Assembly: GCF_900104155.1 (NCBI RefSeq)
Contig: NZ_FMYB01000003.1
Coordinates: forward strand, 1-64,000
Length of the DNA: 64,000 nt
Reading direction: 5' to 3'
Source: Butyrivibrio sp. INlla16
GTDB lineage: Bacteria > Bacillota > Clostridia > Lachnospirales > Lachnospiraceae
The translations under genes were made by a program, and so were the position numbers. The notes below the pieces were generated by a model. The model made no database searches. It saw only the letters and a program-made list of their open reading frames with translations, and was not told the DNA's origin. Positions 17,402-26,253 of the stretch are shown one piece after another (the stretch's first letter is position 1; the number at the start of each line of letters is the position of its first letter).

Positions 17402-17512
17402 TATTGAAAGTGAACGAGTAATAATACTTTTAGCAATACTTTTTTTAAAAACCCAAATTCCTCCTAATCATATGTTCCCCTGCACATTGCTCTATTTTAT
17501 CACATTTTCCCT

Positions 17513-17544
17513 AAAAAAATCCCGCCTCAAGCTTTTGAGGCGGG
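17513..17544 (-). terminator. Terminator of glgP
   Basis: CCCGCCTCAA (17521-17530) pairs perfectly with TTGAGGCGGG (17535-17544) around a four-base loop. On the minus strand ATTTTTTT follows. It starts eight bases past the stop codon. Confidence 0.92.
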
Positions 17545-17551
17545 GTGATTA

Positions 17552-19858
17552 TTAAAGTTTCCAGATGTCTCTGTTATACTCTTCAATTGTTCTGTCTGAT
17601 GAGAAGAAGCCGGCCTTTGCAATGTTGGTAAGCATCATTCTCTTCCACTTATCACGGTTCTCGTAGTCTGCGAAAATCAAATCCTTTTCACGGATATAAT
17701 CCTCGAGATCGATAAGAGTCATGAACCAGTCCTTCTTAAGGAGCTCATCCTGGAGACGCTTCAAGTTCTCCTTGTGGCCCACTGCAAGGCACTGCTTGGA
17801 TGTGATGAAGTCAACTGCTTCCTTGATGACCTTGCTCTTCTTGTAGTAATCCTTGGAAACGTAGTCTGCCTTCTTGTAATGAGTGATAACTTCATCTGCA
17901 CTGATACCGAAGATGTAAATGTTATCATCACCTACGAGATTGTGGATTTCTACGTTTGCACCGTCATCAGTTCCAAGAGTAACTGCACCGTTAAGCATGA
18001 ACTTCATGTTACCTGTTCCTGAAGCTTCCTTACTTGCAAGTGAGATCTGCTCGGATACATCACAAGCGGGGATAAGCTTCTCAGCATAGCTTACGTTATA
18101 GTTCTCTACCATAACAACCTTCATGTAATCCTTTACATCGGGATCATTGTTAACGATCTCCTGAAGGCAGAGAAGCAGGTGAATAATATCCTGCGCAATT
18201 ACATAAGCGGGAGCAGCCTTCGCACCAAAAATAAATGTGATGGGACGCGCGGGCTTCTTGCCGCCCTTGATCTCCAGATACTTGTGGATGATGTAAAGGG
18301 CATTCATCTGCTGACGCTTGTACTCATGAAGTCTCTTAACCTGAATGTCGAAGATGGAGTTAGGATCAACCTCAACGTTCTCCTTCTTCTTAAGGTAAGC
18401 AGCAAGTTTTTCCTTCTTCTGGTGCTTGATGGCATCAAGCTTATCCAGAGTCTCCTGATCATCGATGAACTTAAGGAGATCCTCAAGCTTATCAGCATCC
18501 TTCTTGAATCCGTCACCGATCTTATCAGAGATGAACTCAGTAAGAGGATGGTTACAGGACATAAGCCATCTTCTGAAGGTTACGCCGTTTGTCTTGTTAT
18601 TGAACTTCTCAGGATAAAGCTTGTAAAAATCGTTAAGCTCTGAGTTTTTCAGAATCTCAGTGTGGATGGCAGCAACACCATTTACAGAGAAACCGTAGTG
18701 GATGTCAATAAATGCCATGTGTACCTTCTTATCCTTGTCAATGATCTGAACTGCAGGATCCTTAACCTTAGCGCGGATTCTCTTATCAAGCTCCTTTATA
18801 TAAGGAACGAGCTGCGGAACAGCCTTCTCAATATACTTAAGAGGCCATGTCTCAAGTGCCTCTGCGAGGATTGTATGGTTTGTATAAGCGCAGGTCTTAG
18901 ATACAACATCGATGGCATCATCCATTGAAAATGCCTTATCCTCAACAAGAATTCTGATAAGTTCGGGAATAATCATTGTGGGGTGCGTATCGTTGATCTG
19001 GATAACTGCATGCTTATTGAGCTCGCGAAGGTCATACTGATGCTCCTTCTGCTCCTTCAGGATGAGCTGAGCTGCATTACTTACAAGGAAGTACTCCTGA
19101 TAAATTCTAAGGAGGTTACCTGCCTCATCAGAATCATCGGGATAGAGGAAAAGTGTGAGATTCTTCTCGATCTCTTCCTTATCAAAAGTGATGCCCTTCT
19201 TTACAAGGCTCTCGTCAACTGTCTCAACATCAAAAAGTCTAAGTTTGTTAACACCTGTGTCATAGCCGACAACATTCATATTGTAGAGTCTTGAAACCAC
19301 TTTCTTTTTACCAAAAGCAACCTCGAATGTAGTGTCTGTCTTCTCAAGCCAGGATTCATTCTCAATCCACGCATCCTTCTCTGCAGTCTGAAGGTTGTCC
19401 TTGAACACCTGCTTAAAGAGACCATAGTGGTAGTTAAGGCCGATACCCTCTCCTGAAAGTCCCAGGGTTGCAATTGAATCAAGGAAACATGCTGCAAGTC
19501 TTCCGAGACCGCCGTTACCAAGTGAAGGCTCGGGCTCGCACTCCTCGATGGCTGCAAGGCTCTTGCCGTTCTTTTCAAGAATCTCGCTTACCTTATCATA
19601 GATTCTGAGGTTGATAAGGTTATTTGAAAGGAGCTTTCCGATAAGGAACTCCATTGAAATATAATATATCTTCTTCTCGCCGCCTGTAATCTGCGCTACA
19701 TCCATAAGACGATTTGAGTACTCAAGAAGAACAACATAGGTCTCCTTATCGCTCAAATCTTTAAGGCTCTTGCCGAACTTCTCGTTCGCAATGCCGCTAA
19801 GTGACTCCTCCATATTGGTTACTAAAACATCCTGCTGTAAATTACTGTGCTGACTCAT
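17552..19858 (-). CDS. glgP: Glycogen/starch/maltodextrin phosphorylase
   Basis: 768 residues, typical for GT35 alpha-glucan phosphorylases. It splits alpha-1,4 glucan with phosphate to give glucose-1-phosphate, in the cytoplasm. The pyridoxal-phosphate lysine sits in [14 protein letters not shown]. The glucan-site signature [19 protein letters not shown] is intact, as is VNDTHPT-like [20 protein letters not shown] precedes the ATG. Two LacI-type palindromes lie just upstream, and a LacI-family gene is the next gene upstream on the same strand. This argues for carbon-source control and for maltodextrin or glycogen use; the sequence does not settle which glucan is preferred. Confidence 0.95.
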   Translation of the reverse strand: MSQHSNLQQDVLVTNMEESLSGIANEKFGKSLKDLSDKETYVVLLEYSNRLMDVAQITGGEKKIYYISMEFLIGKLLSNNLINLRIYDKVSEILEKNGKSLAAIEECEPEPSLGNGGLGRLAACFLDSIATLGLSGEGIGLNYHYGLFKQVFKDNLQTAEKDAWIENESWLEKTDTTFEVAFGKKKVVSRLYNMNVVGYDTGVNKLRLFDVETVDESLVKKGITFDKEEIEKNLTLFLYPDDSDEAGNLLRIYQEYFLVSNAAQLILKEQKEHQYDLRELNKHAVIQINDTHPTMIIPELIRILVEDKAFSMDDAIDVVSKTCAYTNHTILAEALETWPLKYIEKAVPQLVPYIKELDKRIRAKVKDPAVQIIDKDKKVHMAFIDIHYGFSVNGVAAIHTEILKNSELNDFYKLYPEKFNNKTNGVTFRRWLMSCNHPLTEFISDKIGDGFKKDADKLEDLLKFIDDQETLDKLDAIKHQKKEKLAAYLKKKENVEVDPNSIFDIQVKRLHEYKRQQMNALYIIHKYLEIKGGKKPARPITFIFGAKAAPAYVIAQDIIHLLLCLQEIVNNDPDVKDYMKVVMVENYNVSYAEKLIPACDVSEQISLASKEASGTGNMKFMLNGAVTLGTDDGANVEIHNLVGDDNIYIFGISADEVITHYKKADYVSKDYYKKSKVIKEAVDFITSKQCLAVGHKENLKRLQDELLKKDWFMTLIDLEDYIREKDLIFADYENRDKWKRMMLTNIAKAGFFSSDRTIEEYNRDIWKL

Positions 19859-19879
19859 AATTCCTCCTTTCGCCTTTTT

Positions 19880-19897
19880 GGAGAAAACGTTTTCTCC
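19880..19897. promoter_or_regulatory. LacI/CcpA-type operator, proximal to glgP
   Basis: GGAGAAAACGTTTTCTCC is a perfect 18-bp palindrome with the central CG typical of LacI-family operators. It lies 22 bases before the glgP start codon, next to the ribosome binding site. A second copy of its core is centred 39 bp upstream. Confidence 0.85.
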
Positions 19898-19921
19898 AAA
19901 ACTGAATATATCATATCATGT

Positions 19922-19933
19922 GAAAACGTTTTC
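19922..19933. promoter_or_regulatory. LacI/CcpA-type operator, distal to glgP
   Basis: GAAAACGTTTTC is a perfect 12-bp palindrome; the flanked form TGAAAACGTTTTCC also fits the catabolite-responsive element recognised by CcpA. Two sites 39 bp apart could be bridged by one tetramer or bound by two dimers. Confidence 0.8.
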
Positions 19934-20040
19934 CGCAATATTAATTTTTTCGAAATTTTTTGACTGTTGTATTCTTTGAATAACAGAACCTATTGCAGAC
20001 TCGGAATCAATGATTCCTCGTTGTAGGGCTACCGCCCTAT

Positions 20041-20100
20041 GAAGAAAATAAAAATGATCAAGCTTTGTGCAAGCACAGCCTGATCATTTTTATTTTCTTC
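20041..20100 (-). terminator. Long hairpin terminator after the LacI-family gene
   Basis: The first 20 bases (20041-20060) pair perfectly with 20081-20100, and the stem continues inward with a few mismatches to a small loop, about 28 paired bases in all. Both outer arms are A- or T-rich, so it could stop transcription from either side. It lies 14 bases past the stop codon at 20115. A small further hairpin (TAGGGC/GCCCTA) follows at about 20023-20038. Confidence 0.75.
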
Positions 20101-20114
20101 GCACTGCAATAAGT

Positions 20115-21104
20115 TTAACAGATGATGTCCTCATACTTAAGTCGAACCAGTGTATGAGGGAGGCGGACCTTCCTGCCGGCGGAGCCGTTGAGGAGGCGGT
20201 TCAATTCGCAGACTGCCTCGGCTGAAACATTGTTGAAATTCTGCTTAACCGTATTCATCTGCTTACCAACGTACCCCATCAGAATGATACCGTCGAAACC
20301 GCAGACCGGTCTGAAAATATCCATATCGATAAGGGCTTTCATCGCACCAATTGCCATCAAGTCGGAACCGCATACAACCACATCCCTGTTCTTTGCATAC
20401 TTAAGAGTAAGATTTCGCGCCTTTAATTCGGAGAAGTCGCCATTGCGGATGAAAAGCTTAAGCTTCTTCTTTTTCGCAAGATCCTCCATTGCTCTTATCT
20501 TCTCATCAGTTACAAAGCTGTTTCTCATACCGGCGATGTAGAGAATCTTCTTACACTTATTCTCGCGTATAGTCTTCTCAGCTACATCATACTGAGCCTG
20601 ATAATGATCAACGCCCACAACTGATGTGTTTTCATTTATATTGGCGCCGTCCACCACAACTATCTTGAATTTCTGTGAATCAACCAGCTGATGAAGAACC
20701 TTATCATCGTTGTTCATTCCGAAAATGACTATTCCGCTGATACTCTGAGACGCAAAGTATCTAATCATCTCCTCTAAATTCATCTCAGCAATAACAGAAT
20801 AGAACACAGTTATGACATCGAGCTTTTTCTCCTGAGCCATGGCGAGAGCACCTGAGATATACTGCATATCTATCTCATCTATCGCCTGCGTCTTCATGTT
20901 TAACTTCAAAAGAAGCGCTATCCTTCCCGATCTCTTCGAGGACAGCGCAGCCGCAACCTGGTTAGGGACGAAGTTTAAATGGTCAACTGCCTCCATAACC
21001 TTCTTCTGAGTTGATTCACTTATGTTCGGATAATGATTTAAAACCTTAGAAACTGTTGAAATGGCAACTCCCGCTTCTCTTGCCACATCCTTAATGGATA
21101 CCAT
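20115..21104 (-). CDS. LacI-family transcriptional regulator
   Basis: 329 residues. The N-terminal helix-turn-helix and hinge are typical (VSIKDVAREAGVAISTVSKV, then FVPNQVAAALSSKRSGRIAL). The rest is a periplasmic-binding-protein-like effector domain with VVCGSDLMAIGAMKALIDM and PVCGFDGIILMGY. The gene starts three bases past the stop of the SGNH-hydrolase gene, so the two may share a transcript. The two GAAAACGTTTTC palindromes before glgP, some 200 bases further on, are the obvious target. The effector, probably a sugar such as maltose, is an inference from context. Confidence 0.88.
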   Translation of the reverse strand: MVSIKDVAREAGVAISTVSKVLNHYPNISESTQKKVMEAVDHLNFVPNQVAAALSSKRSGRIALLLKLNMKTQAIDEIDMQYISGALAMAQEKKLDVITVFYSVIAEMNLEEMIRYFASQSISGIVIFGMNNDDKVLHQLVDSQKFKIVVVDGANINENTSVVGVDHYQAQYDVAEKTIRENKCKKILYIAGMRNSFVTDEKIRAMEDLAKKKKLKLFIRNGDFSELKARNLTLKYAKNRDVVVCGSDLMAIGAMKALIDMDIFRPVCGFDGIILMGYVGKQMNTVKQNFNNVSAEAVCELNRLLNGSAGRKVRLPHTLVRLKYEDIIC

Positions 21105-21107
21105 GTA

Positions 21108-22190
21108 TCATGCTTCCTTCTGCGCTGCAACCTGATTCATATAGTATGTATACAGCGTCTTATAAGTATCTGAATTATAATGAAGGCCATCACCTGATGA
21201 AAATCCCTTATTCTGGAGATATGAATATCCGTCAAGCCATCCGATTCTGCTGTCAAGCCCGCTTTTCATCTCACTGTTGAATTCTTCGATATCCGAATTG
21301 GTGATAGTGGGATAATCACTTACAGGAGTAACCGCCGCGTAGTAAACAGTGGCACCTGCAGCTATCCATGAATCTACCTTCTTATTTATAAGTTTAATAT
21401 ATTTTTCGGCATTGTAAAGGTCATTTACGCCATAGTTGATGATAATTGTGCTTCCGCTTCCTGCCTCAGCATCGATCTTCGGAACCGCTTCATTAGAGAA
21501 AAATGAGAAGCCCTCACCCACCTTGGCAATCCATTCGTAGTCATCCTTATCAACGGCCTGACTCATCTGAACTGTTCTGGAATCGCCGGCAAAAATGTAC
21601 TCGGTACCCGGCTCCTCTTCCTGAAGATAATCCATCTTGATATATCCGACTTCATCATCATGCTTTACCTGATACCATCCGTTATCGGTCTCTCCGAGAA
21701 CTTCTACCTTTGAATCTCTGGAAATTGTATCCAGTCTGTCAAACATTATGCCCGCACCTGATCTGATATTGACACGATCATTTGAATAGTAATTCTTTAC
21801 ATTTTCATAAACGGTTATCGCATAGTCGGTTACCATATAATCGATATCCGATTCGTCTGTCTCCTCAGATTCTGCCTTTGGAGTTTCTGTCTCCTCAATC
21901 TCTTTTCCTGTAATACCTTCCTTCACAATAGTCTGGGTATCGGCTGCCTTGGCATTGAGAGCGGTGAATATTCCCACGGTCAGGGAACTGCTATCTGCAG
22001 CGCTTGCCGTATTATCGGCCGGCACGTGGATAGTCTCCTGTTTAGTTTCGATAGCACTCTTCTCATCAATGGCCTTCGCACCAAATTGAACAAGAAGTAC
22101 TATTATAAGAAGTATGGAAGCGGCAAACACGATTCGTGCTGCCGGGATAAATTTCCTGACGTTTTTGTTCCTGTTACCTGTTCTTTTCAT
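21108..22190 (-). CDS. Membrane-anchored SH3b-SGNH/GDSL hydrolase
   Basis: 360 residues. An N-terminal membrane helix (about 18-36) is followed by a Glu/Thr-rich linker, a bacterial SH3 domain (VNIRSGAGIMFDRLDTISRD to QVKHDDEVGYIKMDYL, about 135-190) and an SGNH hydrolase domain. The catalytic blocks are visible: GDSRT with the nucleophilic Ser, a YGVNDLY block with the Asn, and DGLHYN with the Asp and His. It should cut an ester (for example acetyl groups on xylan or on wall polymers) outside the cell, with the SH3 part binding peptidoglycan. Substrate is not deducible. It is followed after three bases by the LacI-family gene. Confidence 0.82.
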   Translation of the reverse strand: MKRTGNRNKNVRKFIPAARIVFAASILLIIVLLVQFGAKAIDEKSAIETKQETIHVPADNTASAADSSSLTVGIFTALNAKAADTQTIVKEGITGKEIEETETPKAESEETDESDIDYMVTDYAITVYENVKNYYSNDRVNIRSGAGIMFDRLDTISRDSKVEVLGETDNGWYQVKHDDEVGYIKMDYLQEEEPGTEYIFAGDSRTVQMSQAVDKDDYEWIAKVGEGFSFFSNEAVPKIDAEAGSGSTIIINYGVNDLYNAEKYIKLINKKVDSWIAAGATVYYAAVTPVSDYPTITNSDIEEFNSEMKSGLDSRIGWLDGYSYLQNKGFSSGDGLHYNSDTYKTLYTYYMNQVAAQKEA

Positions 22191-22345
22191 AAAAATACTG
22201 TTAAACTCCTTGAAATTCCTATGAGAAACAAGTTTAAAGGTTGCAAAATGTGCTTAAATACAGATATAGGGAGCGATACTGCTCCCCATAGTTCGAGATA
22301 TTACTCCAATTTTACACATTCGTCAAGTTTTTGTAATATTTTTCT

Positions 22346-22957
22346 TTAGCTTTTCTTTTTCTCTTCTTCCTCTTTTTTTCCGAAAATACGCGTGATAATC
22401 AGCCCTATCACCCAGAAAATGCCCCAAATAAGCCATCCTATGGCACCTCCTGCAGTATTAGTCACAACATCGTCCAACTCTGCGATTCCCAGCCCTTTTA
22501 CAAACTGAATCAGCTCAATAAAAATGGAGAGAACAGCGCAGGTGAATACACACACAAAAGGATTCCTCAACCTCTTAAAAGCACTCGGCAACAGTATACC
22601 CATCGGAATGAACATAATGATATTTTCAATAAACATCGCTCTCTTTAAAGTCGTCGTGCCCCAGGAGGACCACAGTTCCAGATTTACACCCTCATATTGC
22701 CCGGGTTCTCTGCTCATGAATACTATGAAAAGAGTTGCCGTTAAATAAATCAGCAGTGCAAAAACCGCAACTGCATGTCCGGTGGTAAGCTTTCTCTCTT
22801 TTCCCAAAAGCTTACATATTACAACGTACAACAAATAGACCGCCCCGTACATCAGGGCGATCCCTATGCCTATATTCATATATTTAGTTACACTCACCAA
22901 ATCCGATAGTACCTGTTTGATGAGTGTACCGTAATTACTAATTAATTCGCTTATCAT
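22346..22957 (-). CDS. VanZ-family membrane protein
   Basis: 203 residues with about five membrane helices. The VanZ signature is present: ENIIMFIPMG, then FIELIQFVKGLGIAELDDVV and TNTAGGAIGW. The family is named after the teicoplanin-resistance accessory protein, and most members have no proven role. The gene overlaps the preceding one by four bases, so the two are co-translated. A very charged KKEEEEKKKS tail lies in the cytoplasm. Confidence 0.88.
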   Translation of the reverse strand: MISELISNYGTLIKQVLSDLVSVTKYMNIGIGIALMYGAVYLLYVVICKLLGKERKLTTGHAVAVFALLIYLTATLFIVFMSREPGQYEGVNLELWSSWGTTTLKRAMFIENIIMFIPMGILLPSAFKRLRNPFVCVFTCAVLSIFIELIQFVKGLGIAELDDVVTNTAGGAIGWLIWGIFWVIGLIITRIFGKKEEEEKKKS

Positions 22958-24279
22958 TGCTTGCTAACTGCTTCCCTTGCATAGACAACACATTGAACTA
23001 TGTTGGAGCGCTCCTCTCTTGTGAGAATATAGCTTACTCCGAAGCTTCTTACTGCGCCGGTATAAAAATCCGTGATGGAATCCTTTCCTACAGCGATCGC
23101 ATTACCCCTGCGATCAAGCGCAACAACCGTAACCGGAATATAATCAACATTTCTGTCGGAGAGATTGGTAACATCTGCAGACAGAGTGAAATAGCCGCTT
23201 GTATTACTTCCATACATTATATTACTTATATCAAAGTCGCTGCGAGGATCATTCGCGCACTTTTTAACATCAAGGTTGGGCATTATAAAGTACTCATGCA
23301 CTCTGTAAAGTGAGAGTCCGGGATAACTTGGCTTTTGTTCTTCTTTGGATGAGCTCTCAGCTGCTGAAGAAGCTGCACCGTCCTCTGAAATAGCTGCATC
23401 GCCGGAGGTAACTTCCTCTGTACCCTCCGGTGCTCCTTCAGCAGGTGCCTGTCCCTCAGGCGGTATCTCTTCGCCATTCTCATCAGCGGGAAGAAGCTCT
23501 GTGCCGCCACTACTCTGATCAGCTTCATCGACAGTAGTTCCTCCGGCAGAATCTGCGGCTGCCATGAGCTTATCTGCGCTTACTGCTATCTTTTCAACAT
23601 CCTTTATTGAAGAAGAGGTCAGCCCCTCCTCCTTAAGAGCTTTTTCAAGCTCATCTATATCTATAGCGTTAAAATCCTCACCGTTTACATTTGCGGGAGC
23701 ACTGTTGGCCTCTGAAGGATCAGGTGAATCTCCGGAAAGATCTCCCTCTTCAATGGTTACGCTGTCCTCTCTTGTTTTTATCTGACCGTAAGGAACGTAG
23801 AAATAACCCTTCTCACCCGGTGCGATGACATCAGGAACTGCTCTGACATAATCATAGGAATCCACAACCTCAAGGTTTCTGTCCTCTATATCAAACACTG
23901 ATTCCGAGCCGAGATAGAGATTACTCTTACCAATATTCTCAATAGTAACTACTGCGTGAAAACCGGAATAAAGACCATCATCCTCATAAACAAAGGTAGT
24001 TCCGGTGATTCGATAATCGATGTTCTCAGAAGCATCAGCGCCTGTGGAAACTGAATCGCCGCTTCCACCATAGCCGCTCTCACTCTCGCCGTACTTAAAA
24101 ATCCAGTTTCCGTCACTGTCATAGTAGGCCGAATTATCCAAGGCCTCCTCCTGTGAGGGCGCCTCATTAACCTGTTCTACGGGAAGAGGGTTGTTCTTTC
24201 TATACATATAATATGCGCCGAAAATAAAGCCCCCAAGCAGCGTCACTATTAATGCAAATGTAGTAAAAGCATATTTCAT
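22954..24279 (-). CDS. Membrane-anchored extracytoplasmic protein, unknown function
   Basis: 441 residues. A single N-terminal helix (about 4-26) anchors it with the bulk outside. Two beta-rich domains, roughly 90-180 (FHAVVTIENIGKSNLYLGSE) and 350-435 (LSADVTNLSDRNVDYIPVTV), resemble the FxLYD type of Ig-like domain. They are separated by a 130-residue linker rich in Glu, Ala, Ser and Gly that should be disordered. GAGGGG gives a good ribosome binding site. It forms an operon with the VanZ gene (ATGA overlap), and FecR- and SGNH-type surface proteins flank it. No function can be assigned. Confidence 0.65.
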   Translation of the reverse strand: MKYAFTTFALIVTLLGGFIFGAYYMYRKNNPLPVEQVNEAPSQEEALDNSAYYDSDGNWIFKYGESESGYGGSGDSVSTGADASENIDYRITGTTFVYEDDGLYSGFHAVVTIENIGKSNLYLGSESVFDIEDRNLEVVDSYDYVRAVPDVIAPGEKGYFYVPYGQIKTREDSVTIEEGDLSGDSPDPSEANSAPANVNGEDFNAIDIDELEKALKEEGLTSSSIKDVEKIAVSADKLMAAADSAGGTTVDEADQSSGGTELLPADENGEEIPPEGQAPAEGAPEGTEEVTSGDAAISEDGAASSAAESSSKEEQKPSYPGLSLYRVHEYFIMPNLDVKKCANDPRSDFDISNIMYGSNTSGYFTLSADVTNLSDRNVDYIPVTVVALDRRGNAIAVGKDSITDFYTGAVRSFGVSYILTREERSNIVQCVVYAREAVSKQ

Positions 24280-24403
24280 AATGTTCCCCTCAAAAAATAT
24301 TCTTCCGATTTTATTGTAATAAACATCCGAGGCTGTTTCAATCTTTTAATGCCAGAATGATTCTCGACAGATGAGAGGATATCCTATGAGACATCTAAAG
24401 TAT

Positions 24404-25555
24404 TTAATCCTTGGCGGAGGTTCCTACGCCCTCATACGCATGAAACAGAACTACTGCTGTGGGACTGGGAATAATCCTGTAATGTGCGCTCTCGCTACCT
24501 GACGGACCCGATTTTGCTGAAATCTCTCTGATCACAGTGCGTCCTCTGCCGCTATTATTATCGGATGAATTATCTGCAGAGGCCTGATCTGCCGGAGGTG
24601 CCTCCTTTGCTATCTGCTCCTCACTTACAGGCTCCGGAATTATAACAACATCACCCTCTGTGGTATAGAGTATTTTTCCTTCCTCATGCTCTCTGAAAAA
24701 GTCCATCTGTATAGCTTTTTTAGAGTCATCCTTTGCCTTTGCCGATGTATTTACAGCTGTGCTCTGATCCTTTTTGATTCTGGACTCTACGACATCACTT
24801 GTGAGGCTCCTGAAATCAAGTCCGCTCTGCTGAAATACCTTGTTTGCAAGACTCTTATCATTTAAGAGTTCCTCAAGTACGAATCCCCTTATAGCATCAG
24901 GATTCACATCCTCTGTGACGATTTTGCAGTCACCCTCACCTTTTCCCGAAAGATAAAAATCTGCTGCCTGTCCGGCAAGGAGGATCACCGTCTTGCTCTC
25001 CCCTGACTTAAGACTTGTGATCTTACAGTGGAGACTACCCTCAAGAAGAGACACCCTGGTATGCTTCGAATCCAGAATCTCCACTTGTGCGCAGGTTCCA
25101 CGAACAGACATAACCATATTTGAAGTACGAATATTGAAAATCTCATTTTCCGAAAGCGCTGATGTCACATTGAAAAAAAGATTACCGGCATCCAGGAGAA
25201 CCTCTGCCTTGCCCTCCTTCTTTCTTACTTCCGCCTTAGATAAGCTGTCCAATTTAATGTACTTTGTGCTGTCGATTTTCACAGTCGCAAAGCTTTTTGA
25301 AGATGTTGTAACCATGCTGCCGTTATCAAGTCGCATCTTGGTTGTGGCTTTTGTCTTTTTGCCCCTGCTGTCTGTAATGGTTATTGTTCCCTTACCGGAG
25401 GTAAGTCTTATTGCATTCTCGGTTTCGGATTTCACTTCAGCAGCTATAGCATCTCCTGAAAAGCTTATAATCAAAAAAAGAGCAACCGCAATCGCGAGCA
25501 ATTTCTTGCCCGCCTGAGCTGCTCTATAAATCGTATAATCGTATTCTCCCCTCAT
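24404..25555 (-). CDS. FecR-domain protein, membrane-anchored
   Basis: 383 residues. A hydrophobic segment near residues 18-38 is either a signal anchor or a signal peptide (cut near AIAAEV). Residues about 60-205 form a FecR-type beta domain (SSKSFATVKIDSTKYIKLD, TSNMVMSVRGTCAQV, SLLEGSLHC). In Gram-negative iron uptake FecR signals to an ECF sigma factor; in Firmicutes the domain occurs in varied surface proteins and no sigma-factor gene is adjacent here. The last 130 residues are polar with low complexity. The function is open; a surface-sensing or structural role is possible. Confidence 0.75.
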   Translation of the reverse strand: MRGEYDYTIYRAAQAGKKLLAIAVALFLIISFSGDAIAAEVKSETENAIRLTSGKGTITITDSRGKKTKATTKMRLDNGSMVTTSSKSFATVKIDSTKYIKLDSLSKAEVRKKEGKAEVLLDAGNLFFNVTSALSENEIFNIRTSNMVMSVRGTCAQVEILDSKHTRVSLLEGSLHCKITSLKSGESKTVILLAGQAADFYLSGKGEGDCKIVTEDVNPDAIRGFVLEELLNDKSLANKVFQQSGLDFRSLTSDVVESRIKKDQSTAVNTSAKAKDDSKKAIQMDFFREHEEGKILYTTEGDVVIIPEPVSEEQIAKEAPPADQASADNSSDNNSGRGRTVIREISAKSGPSGSESAHYRIIPSPTAVVLFHAYEGVGTSAKD

Positions 25556-25641
25556 AGCGCCACCTTTCTCATAGGCCTATATGAAAATAATACGATATTT
25601 TGATAAGAATTGAAATAAAATAAGTGTAATATTTTTATGAA

Positions 25642-26163
25642 TTAGTACACCTTTATCTGGCAGGATCTCATTGTCTCGAGAGCCGCATCATGCTTATCCG
25701 GAGTTACTCCGGCGCAGCAGGATGAATCCACACTTATCGGTACTTCCGGCATAAAAGCTTTGAGCATGAGCGCATTTGAAACCACGCATATATCAGTACA
25801 TAAACCGACAAGTTCAATCTCGATATCTTCCTTAGCTGCAATGTCTTTTATCATCTCAGCAAGCTTAGTGCTTCCGAAGGTAGGCTTATCCACAATTGTT
25901 GCACCTTCTGAGAGGGCCTTTATATTCTCATCAATTTCCCACCCGGGAGTTCCTTCTATGCAGTGCTCCACCGGAAGATTCGCCCCCTCCTGTGTCTGCA
26001 TATAATCAGTCTGATGAGTATCCCTTGTGAAAATCACATCATTTTTGTCATAGCTTTTAATTTTCTCTACAACCTTCGGAACAATGCTTACCGCTTCCTT
26101 TGTTCCGAGCGCCCCATCAACAAAGTCCTTCTGCATGTCTACAACTACAAGTATTTTTCTCAT
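25642..26163 (-). CDS. pncA: Nicotinamidase / isochorismatase-family cysteine hydrolase
   Basis: 173 residues, the size of a compact nicotinamidase. The catalytic triad is in place: Asp9 (VVDMQKDF), Lys93 (VDKPTFGST) and Cys126 (LCTDICV). The metal site (FTRDTHQ, and LPVEHCIEGTPGWE with His67) is as in nicotinamidases rather than general isochorismatases. It would turn nicotinamide into nicotinate for NAD recycling, in the cytoplasm. It is flanked by unrelated genes. The symbol is given from motifs only; other amide substrates remain possible. Confidence 0.75.
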   Translation of the reverse strand: MRKILVVVDMQKDFVDGALGTKEAVSIVPKVVEKIKSYDKNDVIFTRDTHQTDYMQTQEGANLPVEHCIEGTPGWEIDENIKALSEGATIVDKPTFGSTKLAEMIKDIAAKEDIEIELVGLCTDICVVSNALMLKAFMPEVPISVDSSCCAGVTPDKHDAALETMRSCQIKVY

Positions 26164-26253
26164 TTTTCATACACCTTCCATAGAATTCAGTAGATATCAA
26201 CTCTATGATTATAGCAGATTTTACTTTTTTAATTCCATGAAAAGCATAAAACT

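Noticed and set aside
22269-22286. GGGAGC/GCTCCC hairpin between VanZ and the SGNH hydrolase genes
   Set aside because: Short stem and no T-tract on the minus strand; transcription may well continue through it.
24404-25555. FecR-domain protein as partner of the ECF sigma factor at 14-16 kb
   Set aside because: The genes are about 8 kb apart with several unrelated operons between; no sequence evidence connects them.
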